NCBI GenBank assembly: GCA_038318895.1
Contig: JBBQCS010000015.1
Coordinates: forward strand, 1-46,584
Length of the DNA: 46,584 bases
Source of the DNA: UBA11222 sp030652895
GTDB lineage: Bacteria; Pseudomonadota; Alphaproteobacteria; UBA11222
Direction: 5' to 3'
Part shown: piece after piece, positions 25,765 through 32,551 of the stretch
Position numbering within the stretch: the stretch's first letter is position 1
Layout of the letters: each line of letters begins with the position of its first letter
The notes under the pieces: generated by a model
The model's input: the letters and a program-made list of their open reading frames with translations, nothing else
What the model was told of the DNA's origin: nothing
Databases searched by the model: none
Program-made: the position numbers and the translations under genes

Positions 25765-25779
25765 TTAACAGCTTGTTAA
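25765..25779. promoter_or_regulatory. candidate CtrA-type site TTAA-N7-TTAA
   Basis: TTAACAGCTTGTTAA fits the alphaproteobacterial CtrA consensus (two TTAA half-sites, 7-bp spacer). It is also an inverted repeat (TTAACA-GCT-TGTTAA), so another dimeric regulator is possible. It lies 270 bp upstream of pckA. Confidence 0.35.
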
Positions 25780-25842
25780 AATATCCTGAATTAGTGTGAC
25801 TGTGATTACTGCGAAATCAGAAAAATTTTGTCATACTTGCAT

Positions 25843-25920
25843 ATGAAACGGGTTATCTCACTTGCGGCAGGCCCGGCAGACTATTATTTTGCCCGATACT
25901 TTGTTTTAATCGGGCAATGA
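25843..25920 (+). other. 25-codon mini-ORF ending in a hairpin upstream of pckA
   Basis: An ATG at 25843 begins a 25-codon frame (MKRVISLAAGPADYYF, then ARYFVLIGQ) stopping at 25920. The last part contains a perfect 9-bp inverted repeat, TTGCCCGAT / ATCGGGCAA (25889-25897 and 25909-25917, 11-nt loop). There is no T-tract, so it is not a classical terminator. It may be a leader peptide or only chance; no clear ribosome-binding site is seen. Confidence 0.25.
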
Positions 25921-25959
25921 AACATTATATGACTGTGCATAACAATCATTCCAGATGAG

Positions 25960-26000
25960 CTGGTTAAACACTGGTTAGATTTTGTAGTTTTGATTAATAT
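25960..26000 (+). promoter_or_regulatory. direct repeat CTGGTTA with 11-bp phasing and candidate pckA promoter
   Basis: CTGGTTA occurs at 25960-25966 and 25971-25977, exactly one helical turn apart, as in DNA sites of OmpR/PhoB-family regulators. The second copy overlaps a weak -35 (TGGTTA, 25972-25977), and TAATAT at 25995-26000 is a possible -10 with 17-bp spacing. This layout fits an activator-dependent promoter, with ChvI an obvious candidate; TTAA-N7-TTAG also overlaps here. Confidence 0.35.
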
Positions 26001-26048
26001 ACGATTAGCTGCGGCGCTTAGAACGACTGTGGCCTCGGGGAGAAAAGA

Positions 26049-27653
26049 GTGAAACATTCAGGACGCTTTGTCAGCAGATCTGGTCTCGAAAAACAGGGCA
26101 TCTCCAAGGCGCGAATGGTGCACTGGAACGATTGCGCGGCTACATTGTATCAAATGGCTGTGGAACGTGAGGAAGGCCTCGTTGCTGAATGTGGCCCCCT
26201 CGTTGTACGTACCGGCGCCCATACCGGCCGCTCGGCGCAGGACAAGTTCACGGTGCGCGACGCCACGACCGAAAAACATGTCTGGTGGGACAATAACAAA
26301 CAAATGACGCCGGAGCATTTTGCGGCGCTTCACAAAGATATGCTGGCCTATACCAAAGACAAGGAATTGTGGGTACAGGACCTGTATGGCGGCGCCGATC
26401 CCAAAACGCGGCTGAATGTTCGCATCATTACTCAGCATGCCTGGCACTCGCTGTTCATCCGGCATTTGCTGGTGGAACCTGAACTGCAGGAACTGGCGGC
26501 CTATGTTCCCGAATTCACGATATTGCATTTGCCGGATTTCGAGGCCACGCCAGCGCGCCATGGCGGGCGCTGCGAAACCATGATCGCCGTCAATTTTGCC
26601 GAACGCACCGTGCTGATTGCAGGCACCAGCTATGCCGGTGAAATCAAGAAGTCGGTCTTCACCATTCTCAATTATCTGCTGCCGGAGCGCGGCATCATGC
26701 CCATGCATTGTTCAGCGAATGTTGGGCCGAACGGCGATTCCGCTATTTTCTTCGGACTGTCCGGCACCGGCAAGACAACACTGTCGGCCGATGCCAGCCG
26801 CACCCTGATCGGTGATGATGAGCATGGCTGGGCCGACGGAACAGTGTTTAATTTTGAAGGCGGCTGCTACGCCAAGATGATCCGTCTGTCGCCGGACGCC
26901 GAACCTGAAATTTATGCCACCACGCGCATGTTCGGAACGGTGCTGGAAAATGTGGTGATCGATCCGGTGACCCGCAAGCTTGATCTGGACGATGACAGTT
27001 ATGCGGAAAATTCGCGTGGCGCATATCCAACAACTTACATCCCCAATGCCAGCCGCACGGGCGTCGCCCATGGCAACCCCAAAAACATCATCATGCTGAC
27101 GGCGGATGCGTTTGGCGTTCTGCCCCCGATCGCAAAACTTACCCCAAGCCAGGCCATGTATCATTTCCTGTCCGGTTACACGGCACGGGTTGCGGGTACC
27201 GAGAAGGGCGTGACGGAACCGTCGGCCACTTTCTCCACCTGTTTTGGCGGCCCGTTCATGCCGCGCCATCCCAGCGAATATGGCAATCTGCTGCGCGATA
27301 AAATTGCCGCCCAGCATGTGGATTGCTGGCTGGTGAATACCGGCTGGACCGGCGGCGCCTATGGGGTCGGCAAGCGCATGCCGATCAGGGAAACCCGCGC
27401 CTTGCTGGCAGCGGCGCTGGATGGCTCGCTTGCTAAGGCGGGCATGCGGCTGGACCCGAATTTTGGTTTTCAGGTGCCGATAGCTGTTCCGGGCGTGGAT
27501 AATTCAATACTGGATCCCCGCAGTACGTGGACGGACAAGGCGGCCTATGACGCCCAGGCAAAAAACCTTGTTGCCATGTTCGTCAAGAATTTCGAGAAAT
27601 TTGCCGATCATGTAGGTGAGGACGTTCGCGCCGCAGCACCCAGCGCCGCGTGA
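26049..27653 (+). CDS. pckA: phosphoenolpyruvate carboxykinase (ATP)
   Basis: This 534-residue enzyme makes phosphoenolpyruvate from oxaloacetate and ATP, the entry step of gluconeogenesis from organic acids. Visible sites: the Walker-like kinase-1a loop GLSGTGKTTLSAD, the kinase-2/metal site LIGDDEHGWADG, RSAQDKF near the N-terminus and CSANVGPNGDSAIFFGL. Length is standard for the ATP-dependent form. The GTG start is supported by GGGGAG five bases upstream. It stands close to chvI/chvG, as in many alphaproteobacteria, with the HugZ-like gene between. Confidence 0.97.
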   Translation: MKHSGRFVSRSGLEKQGISKARMVHWNDCAATLYQMAVEREEGLVAECGPLVVRTGAHTGRSAQDKFTVRDATTEKHVWWDNNKQMTPEHFAALHKDMLAYTKDKELWVQDLYGGADPKTRLNVRIITQHAWHSLFIRHLLVEPELQELAAYVPEFTILHLPDFEATPARHGGRCETMIAVNFAERTVLIAGTSYAGEIKKSVFTILNYLLPERGIMPMHCSANVGPNGDSAIFFGLSGTGKTTLSADASRTLIGDDEHGWADGTVFNFEGGCYAKMIRLSPDAEPEIYATTRMFGTVLENVVIDPVTRKLDLDDDSYAENSRGAYPTTYIPNASRTGVAHGNPKNIIMLTADAFGVLPPIAKLTPSQAMYHFLSGYTARVAGTEKGVTEPSATFSTCFGGPFMPRHPSEYGNLLRDKIAAQHVDCWLVNTGWTGGAYGVGKRMPIRETRALLAAALDGSLAKAGMRLDPNFGFQVPIAVPGVDNSILDPRSTWTDKAAYDAQAKNLVAMFVKNFEKFADHVGEDVRAAAPSAA

Positions 27654-27681
27654 AGCGGCGTACTGAGACAAGCGCCGCCAT

Positions 27682-28206
27682 ATGAAACGGCGCCTGATCA
27701 TCTGGGTGGCCGTGGTTGTAGTGCTCGGTACAGGTGTTGTTGTTGCAGTCGGGCTCGTGCACAAGGATTACGATCTCAACACCCGTGTCACTATCGCCGC
27801 TACGCCGGACAAAGTTTGGCAAGTGCTGAATGATTTTCCCAATTATTCGCAATGGAACCCGCATCTGCGCGCCGTTGACGGGCAGCCGCAACCGCATAGT
27901 TCAACACGCCTGGAAGAAATCTTTCCCGATGGACGTGAAGTGGTGCGCCAAATTGGCATGAAAAGCATGGCCAAAAATTATGAATTCATTTGGGAAGGAG
28001 ATTTATCTCCCGCACCGCACATGTTGACGGCCAAGCGAAAATTGATCATGACCTCTTCAGAGGACGGGGGTACTATTTTACGTCACGAAATAGAATTTCG
28101 CGGCTGGTTGTCCGGGCCGTTATCACACGAGGTATTTTCGCGTTATGCTGAGTCTATGGCTGCGATGAACGCGGCTTTGGTCCAGCGTGTGGAACAGCCA
28201 GAATAG
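27682..28206 (+). CDS. SRPBCC-family protein with N-terminal membrane anchor
   Basis: This 174-residue protein has an N-terminal transmembrane or uncleaved signal segment (LIIWVAVVVVLGTGVVVAV) and a START/polyketide-cyclase-like (SRPBCC) domain: ATPDKVWQVLNDFPNYSQWN, then HLRAVDGQPQ, and a C-terminal helix YAESMAAMNAALVQRVEQ. The family binds small hydrophobic ligands or acts on them; the ligand is unknown. It starts 28 bp after pckA with a short GC-rich hairpin between. The domain probably faces the periplasm. Confidence 0.8.
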   Translation: MKRRLIIWVAVVVVLGTGVVVAVGLVHKDYDLNTRVTIAATPDKVWQVLNDFPNYSQWNPHLRAVDGQPQPHSSTRLEEIFPDGREVVRQIGMKSMAKNYEFIWEGDLSPAPHMLTAKRKLIMTSSEDGGTILRHEIEFRGWLSGPLSHEVFSRYAESMAAMNAALVQRVEQPE

Positions 28207-28260
28207 GTTGCCAGGGTGGACCCGTTATCCATTTGGTTTGCGGATAGTTAGCTTACGCAG

Positions 28261-28285
28261 TGCTCGGAACATATAATTCCGGGCA
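28261..28285. terminator. hairpin between convergent SRPBCC and SH3 genes
   Basis: TGCTCGGAA (28261-28269) and TTCCGGGCA (28277-28285) form a 9-bp stem with one G-U pair and a 7-nt loop in the gap between two convergent genes. It lacks a clear T-tract on either side, so it may be a bidirectional terminator of weak type or an RNA 3' end. Confidence 0.4.
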
Positions 28286-28302
28286 TTCCGCCTCAATACC
28301 CG

Positions 28303-28851
28303 CTATTCAATCTCTTCTGTAGGATAAACACCCCACAGATTCTCGCGGTGCATCCATCCCCTGGCCTTTTCGAAATCAATGGCGCACCACTCGCCGCGGC
28401 ATTTGCTGATTTCGCCTATAGCGCCCCCCTCGGCCATCAATACGGGCTTGCCCTCGCCCGCTTGTGCATAGGCCGGCGTCATTTCACCGGTATTGCCATT
28501 CGAAATTACCAGCCCCATACGCTTGCCGCTTAGCATGGATTTATGCACCCAGCCCACTTCGCCGGAGCGTTCGCGGATTTTGCGCCAATGTTCGAATTCA
28601 CCGATAACTTCCACCGGAAGATGCCGGCGCAGCAGAATCCAGGCGATGGGATATTGCCTGCCGGGTCCCATGCGCAGATTGACGCGGGACGAGGAAAGGC
28701 TGACAAAACGTGGCAATGGCAAACCGGACGCCCCCACACCGGGCTGTGACGCTGCCGGCTCCGCCGTCGCCGTGGCCGGATTTCCCACAATCAGCGCAGT
28801 GAATAAAACCGCAAAAAGGATAAGACCCAGTCTGAAACGCCGCAAAATCAT
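28303..28851 (-). CDS. exported bacterial SH3-domain protein
   Basis: This 182-residue protein has a signal peptide (MILRRFRLGLILFAVLFTAL, cleavage probably after ATA/AEPA) and a bacterial SH3 domain: SSRVNLRMGPGRQYPIAW, VEVIGEFEHWRKIRE, GEVGWVHKSMLSGKR, then a second SH3-like unit with GGAIGEISKCRGEWCAIDF. Such proteins bind cell-wall or protein partners in the periplasm. The in-frame ATG at 28887 would add 12 residues; the one at 28851 starts a cleaner signal sequence. It is divergent from a 2-hydroxyacid dehydrogenase gene, a pairing seen in many alphaproteobacteria. Confidence 0.83.
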   Translation of the reverse strand: MILRRFRLGLILFAVLFTALIVGNPATATAEPAASQPGVGASGLPLPRFVSLSSSRVNLRMGPGRQYPIAWILLRRHLPVEVIGEFEHWRKIRERSGEVGWVHKSMLSGKRMGLVISNGNTGEMTPAYAQAGEGKPVLMAEGGAIGEISKCRGEWCAIDFEKARGWMHRENLWGVYPTEEIE

Positions 28852-29015
28852 AAAAAACCGCAGATGTTGTATATAAGTGTGATTCATATTGTTTGTTTAT
28901 TGCGCGCAAGATACCGGACGGTCAATGCGGTAGTTTGTTTCATCGCGCGAGTTCTGCTAGATAAGTGCGGTATAATCATGACCGCAACGGGCGGTTAAAC
29001 GCAGGTATCAGGCAA

Positions 29016-29999
29016 ATGGTAACAAAACCCCTCGTCATTGTGACACGCAAACTGCCCGATGCGATCGAAACGCGTATGCGTGAACTGTTCGACGCACGGT
29101 TGAATGTTGATGACAAGCCCATGTCACCAGCGGAACTGGCCGAGGCGTTAAAGGTCGCTGACGTGCTGGTGCCAACCCTGACGGATCGTCTGGATAGCCG
29201 TCTTCTTGCCCAGGCAGGGGAGAAGCTGAAGCTGATCGCCAATTTTGGCACCGGGGTTGATCATATCGATGTGGAATCGGCGCGTTCGCGCGGCGTCATC
29301 GTCACCAACACCCCGGGTGTATTGACCGAGGATACGGCCGATATGACCATGGCGCTGATTCTTTCCGTACCGCGCCGTATCACCGAAGGGCTTGATTCGC
29401 TGCGCGCCGGAGAATGGGGCGGATGGTCACCCACCGGACTGCTGGGGCGGCGCATTTATGGCAAGCGGCTGGGCATTATCGGCATGGGCCGGATTGGCCA
29501 GGCCGTAGCGCGGCGCGCCCGCGCCTTTGGCCTGCAAATCCATTACCACAACCGCCACAAAGTCAGCGCGCCGGTAGAGGAGACGCTGGAGGCGACCTAT
29601 TGGGAAAGCCTCGATCAGATGCTGGCGCGCATGGATATCATTTCCGTCAATTGTCCGCACACTCCGGCAACCTTTCATCTGCTGTCGGCGCGGCGCCTGC
29701 AACTGCTGCAACCGCACGCCTATGTCGTCAACACGGCGCGCGGTGAAATCATCGATGAAAACGCGCTGACCCGGATGCTGATCAACGGCAAGATCGCGGG
29801 CGCGGGACTTGACGTGTTCGAACATGAACCCGCGGTGAACCCCAAACTGCTCAATCTGAAAAATGTGCTGCTGTTGCCGCACATGGGATCAGCCACCATA
29901 GAAGGCCGCGTCGATATGGGCGAAAAGGTCATCATCAACATCAAGACCTTCGTCGATGGCCACACGCCGCCGGACCGGGTGATCCCTAGCATGCTGTAG
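29016..29999 (+). CDS. D-2-hydroxyacid dehydrogenase (glyoxylate/hydroxypyruvate reductase type)
   Basis: This 327-residue protein has the D-isomer-specific dehydrogenase layout: the NAD(P)-binding GKRLGIIGMGRIGQAVARRA, the substrate motif NFGTGVDHIDVESARSRG, the catalytic Arg in VVNTARGEIIDE, the Glu in GAGLDVFEHEP, and the catalytic His in LLLPHMGSATIEGR. It probably reduces glyoxylate, hydroxypyruvate or a similar alpha-keto acid. The GTG at 28965 would extend the frame by 17 residues; the ATG at 29016 starts at the family-like MVTKPLVIVTRKLPDAIE. A strong terminator follows directly. Confidence 0.9.
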   Translation: MVTKPLVIVTRKLPDAIETRMRELFDARLNVDDKPMSPAELAEALKVADVLVPTLTDRLDSRLLAQAGEKLKLIANFGTGVDHIDVESARSRGVIVTNTPGVLTEDTADMTMALILSVPRRITEGLDSLRAGEWGGWSPTGLLGRRIYGKRLGIIGMGRIGQAVARRARAFGLQIHYHNRHKVSAPVEETLEATYWESLDQMLARMDIISVNCPHTPATFHLLSARRLQLLQPHAYVVNTARGEIIDENALTRMLINGKIAGAGLDVFEHEPAVNPKLLNLKNVLLLPHMGSATIEGRVDMGEKVIINIKTFVDGHTPPDRVIPSML

Positions 30000-30011
30000 T
30001 TTTACGGGAAC

Positions 30012-30047
30012 GGCCTCGCGCTATATCTTGCGCGGGGCCTGTTTTTT
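30012..30047 (+). terminator. strong rho-independent terminator after the 2-hydroxyacid dehydrogenase
   Basis: A 10-bp GC-rich stem (GGCCTCGCGC and GCGCGGGGCC, one G-U pair) with an 8-nt loop is followed by TGTTTTTT. It lies 12 bp after the dehydrogenase stop and separates this gene from the ArsR promoter. Confidence 0.9.
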
Positions 30048-30053
30048 GCGACT

Positions 30054-30098
30054 ATAGTCAACCAATGTATTGACTATCAATTATTCAGTTGATAATAT
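30054..30098 (+). promoter_or_regulatory. ArsR-operon promoter with two overlapping operators
   Basis: Two inverted repeats share a central half-site: ATAGTCAA-N8-TTGACTAT (30054-30077, perfect 8-bp arms) and TATCAA-N8-TTGATA (30075-30094, perfect 6-bp arms). They cover a sigma70-like promoter, -35 TTGACT (30070-30075), 17-bp spacer, -10 TAATAT (30093-30098). Binding of the ArsR product here would block RNA polymerase, so autorepression is likely. Transcription would start close to the ArsR start codon at 30105, giving little or no leader. Confidence 0.7.
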
Positions 30099-30104
30099 CT
30101 GCGC

Positions 30105-30539
30105 ATGACCCCAAATCAGGCCATACTGCCAATAACCGGCAACGAGGAAGCCCATGCGGAGGAAATGCTGAGCCGCGCTTTCTTTGCCCTGTCGGACCCG
30201 GTGCGCCGCGCGATTCTGGAAAGGCTGCGGGAGAAACCGCTGCTGGTGTCGGAACTGGCTGCACCCTTCGATATTTCCCTGCAGGCGGTGTCAAAACATA
30301 TTCAGGTTCTGGTGCGCGCGGGGCTGGTGCAGCAATCACGTACCGGGCGCATCAATACCTGCAGCCTGGATATTGGACCAATGTTTTCCGCGGCCGTATG
30401 GATCAACCGTTACAGTCACTACTGGCAGGCACAGTTCGATACCCTGGTGATCGCGTTGGGAGATATTGAAAATCGCCGCGCACCGAAAAAGAAGCCCGCC
30501 GGGAAAACAAAAAGCCGGAAGCCGAAGCTCAAACGTTGA
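30105..30539 (+). CDS. ArsR-family winged-helix repressor
   Basis: This 144-residue protein has the ArsR winged helix: MLSRAFFALSDPVRRAILER, PLLVSELAAPFDISLQAVSK (recognition helix) and VRAGLVQQSRTGRINTCSLD. No metal-binding Cys cluster (CxCxxC) is present, so it is probably a metal-independent member of the kind that controls stress or xenobiotic genes. It has a long Lys/Pro-rich C-terminal tail (RRAPKKKPAGKTKSRKP). It is first in an operon with two DUF899 genes and a GST gene, and its own promoter carries matching operators. The ATG at 30105 may be translated without a leader; an internal ATG at 30165 is an alternative. Confidence 0.88.
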   Translation: MTPNQAILPITGNEEAHAEEMLSRAFFALSDPVRRAILERLREKPLLVSELAAPFDISLQAVSKHIQVLVRAGLVQQSRTGRINTCSLDIGPMFSAAVWINRYSHYWQAQFDTLVIALGDIENRRAPKKKPAGKTKSRKPKLKR

Positions 30540-30571
30540 ATCCCAATCACCAGCTTTAAGGGAGACAAGCC

Positions 30572-31279
30572 ATGGTCAATCATAAAGTAGTTTCAAGGAG
30601 CGAATGGATCGATGCACGCAGGCAGTTTCTGAAACAGGAAAAGGAATTCACCAGGCTGCGCGATCGGCTAAGCGCCGCGCGGCGCGAACTGCCCTGGGTG
30701 CAGGTTGACAAAGAGTATGTGTTTGACGGGCCCAGCAGCAAGCAAACCCTGACGGACCTTTTTGAGGGACGCAGCCAGCTTATCGTTTATCACTTTATGT
30801 ACGATCCGGACTGGGATGCAGGATGCAAAAGCTGTTCATTCTGGGCCGATAATTTCAATGGCATCGGCGTACACCTGAACCAGCGGGACGTGACTTTCAT
30901 TGCCGTGTCACTCGCGCCACTAGAGAAACTGCGGGCGTTTTCCAGGCGAATGGGCTGGAGTTTTCCGTGGTTTTCCTCCTTCGGAACGGATTTCAATTAT
31001 GATTACGAGGTTTCGTTCACGCGACAAGACCTCGCGGAAGGCTCAGGTACATATAACTATTCTGCGCGAACTGGCGCGATGACGGAACTTCCCGGGCTTA
31101 GCGTGTTCCATAAAGATGACGCCGGCACGATCTTTCACACCTATTCCTGTTATGCGCGTGGACTGGATATGCTGAACGGCGCGTACCATCATCTGGATCT
31201 CGTCCCAAAGGGGCGCGATGAGGCGGGGTTTTCCTACCCCATGGAGTGGGTGCGGCCGCACGATATGTATGGCAAGTGA
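30572..31279 (+). CDS. DUF899 thioredoxin-like protein (first copy)
   Basis: This 235-residue protein has a thioredoxin-like fold with the CxxC motif in AGCKSCSFWADNFNG near residue 85-90, the N-terminal RRELPWVQVDKEYVF and a DLFEGRSQLIVYHFMYDP stretch, all typical of DUF899. The exact substrate is unknown; family members resemble peroxiredoxin/AhpC-like redox proteins. It starts after AAGGGAGA with 32 bp from the ArsR gene, so it is likely derepressed when ArsR leaves its operators. A second, shorter DUF899 gene follows 24 bp later. Confidence 0.87.
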   Translation: MVNHKVVSRSEWIDARRQFLKQEKEFTRLRDRLSAARRELPWVQVDKEYVFDGPSSKQTLTDLFEGRSQLIVYHFMYDPDWDAGCKSCSFWADNFNGIGVHLNQRDVTFIAVSLAPLEKLRAFSRRMGWSFPWFSSFGTDFNYDYEVSFTRQDLAEGSGTYNYSARTGAMTELPGLSVFHKDDAGTIFHTYSCYARGLDMLNGAYHHLDLVPKGRDEAGFSYPMEWVRPHDMYGK

Positions 31280-31303
31280 GAACTGCAGCGGGAGGATACA
31301 GCC

Positions 31304-31873
31304 ATGAAATACATGGACGCCAAGGGCAAACTGAACGCATACCGCCAGCAGATTTCGGAAATTCGAGGCGCCATGCGCAAGGTGCAGACCGAGATAGAAC
31401 CGCAGGAGGTAAGTGATTATATTTTCAAAACGGTTGACGGCAAGGTTGCGCTTTCAAGCCTGTTTGGAGAAAAGGACGACCTTTTTGTCATTCACAATAT
31501 GGGTGCGTCCTGCGCCTACTGCACCTTGTGGGCAGATGGCTATAATGGCGCATATGATCATCTGGCGAGCCGCGCCGCGTTCGTGATTTCCAGTCCTGAT
31601 ACGCCGGAGACGCAGAAAGAGTTTGCGCAAAAACGCGGCTGGCGCTTTCCTATGGTCAGCCATCAGGGATCATCATTCGCCGCTGATATGGGCTATCGCT
31701 CTGAATCCGGGGCGTTTACCCCCGGCGTCTCGGTGTTTCAACGCAAGCGTCGAAAAATCTACCGGGTCGCCGATACGCTTTTCAATGACTATGACGAATT
31801 CTGCCCGGTCTGGCATCTACTTGACCTGTTACCCGAGGGCGCCAATGGCTGGCAGCCAAAATTCACCTACTGA
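31304..31873 (+). CDS. DUF899 thioredoxin-like protein (second copy)
   Basis: This 189-residue DUF899 homologue has a CxxC motif in GASCAYCTLWADGYNGAYD, followed by SRAAFVISSPDTPETQKEFA and RKRRKIYRVADTLFNDYDEF. It is shorter than the first copy, and the sequences are divergent, so this is an old duplication or two subfamilies rather than a fresh tandem copy. A GGAGGA ribosome-binding site precedes the ATG. It is followed by a GST gene 12 bp later. Its role is probably in thiol or peroxide chemistry, by inference. Confidence 0.87.
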   Translation: MKYMDAKGKLNAYRQQISEIRGAMRKVQTEIEPQEVSDYIFKTVDGKVALSSLFGEKDDLFVIHNMGASCAYCTLWADGYNGAYDHLASRAAFVISSPDTPETQKEFAQKRGWRFPMVSHQGSSFAADMGYRSESGAFTPGVSVFQRKRRKIYRVADTLFNDYDEFCPVWHLLDLLPEGANGWQPKFTY

Positions 31874-31885
31874 TAGGAGAATGAC

Positions 31886-32542
31886 ATGACCATAGAAATT
31901 TTTGCCTTCTCGCTAAGCCCGCGTGCTTTCAAAACGCTGGTGACAGCCAGTCATCTGGGCGTGGATTACACGCTGCGTGAGCTTAACCCGCGCGCCGGTG
32001 ATTTTCAAAAGCCGGACTATGCGGCGATTAATCCGAACATGCGGATGCCAACGCTGAAGGATGGCGATTATATCGTTTGGGAAGCTAACGCGATTCTGCA
32101 GTATCTGGCCCTGCAAAAGCCCGATAGCGGCCTGTTGCCAAAAGCCGAACGCGCACGCCTGGATGTGACGCGCTGGCAGTTCTGGGATCTTGCCCACTGG
32201 GATCCAGTCTGTGGCGTTTATACGTTTGAGAACGTGGCGAAGCCGCTGGTGATGGGCATCAACGATCCCGACACGGCGGCGCTTGCGGAGGCGGAAGAAA
32301 AATTCAACCGCTCGGCAAAAGTTCTGGACGACCAGTTAAAGGGAAAGAAATTTGTAACCGGTGACAGCCTGACGGTTGCGGATTTTTCTCTCGGCTGTGC
32401 ACTCGTGCATGCTGAAATGGCAAAAATTCCACTGGGGTCTTACCTGGAAATCAAACGCTGGCTGGCAAGCCTGCAAGCACTGCCCGCCTGGCAAAAGACT
32501 TTAGCGGCGCAGCAGCCGGTTGTGGCGGCGTTGCAGAAATAG
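31886..32542 (+). CDS. glutathione S-transferase
   Basis: This 218-residue protein has the GST two-domain layout: a thioredoxin-like N-terminal domain (MTIEIFAFSLSPRAFKTLVT with a Ser-containing start of helix 1, NPNMRMPTLKDGDYIVWEAN with the cis-Pro and the glutathione-binding E-A/S motif) and an all-helical C-terminal domain with GDSLTVADFSLGCAL. The substrate is not known. GGAG precedes the ATG. It ends the ArsR-DUF899-DUF899 operon and converges on moeB with 9 bp between. Confidence 0.92.
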   Translation: MTIEIFAFSLSPRAFKTLVTASHLGVDYTLRELNPRAGDFQKPDYAAINPNMRMPTLKDGDYIVWEANAILQYLALQKPDSGLLPKAERARLDVTRWQFWDLAHWDPVCGVYTFENVAKPLVMGINDPDTAALAEAEEKFNRSAKVLDDQLKGKKFVTGDSLTVADFSLGCALVHAEMAKIPLGSYLEIKRWLASLQALPAWQKTLAAQQPVVAALQK

Positions 32543-32551
32543 ATAGTGGCC

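Larger units (their letters stand above)
25745..26048 (+). promoter_or_regulatory. pckA upstream region (304 bp, AT-rich)
   Basis: The longest gene-free stretch here holds several signals listed separately: a TTAA-N7-TTAA site just after the HugZ-like stop, a 25-codon mini-ORF whose end forms a 9-bp inverted repeat, a pair of 11-bp-spaced CTGGTTA repeats, a -10-like TAATAT, and a GGGGAG ribosome-binding site (26037-26042) that decides the GTG start of pckA. The pckA gene is known to be under ChvI and carbon-source control in relatives; what acts here is not shown by the sequence. Confidence 0.6.

Noticed and set aside
27655..27678. GCGGCG...CGCCGC hairpin just after pckA
   Set aside because: Six-base stem with a 12-nt loop, no T-tract, and the next start codon only 4 bp later, so I did not call it a terminator.
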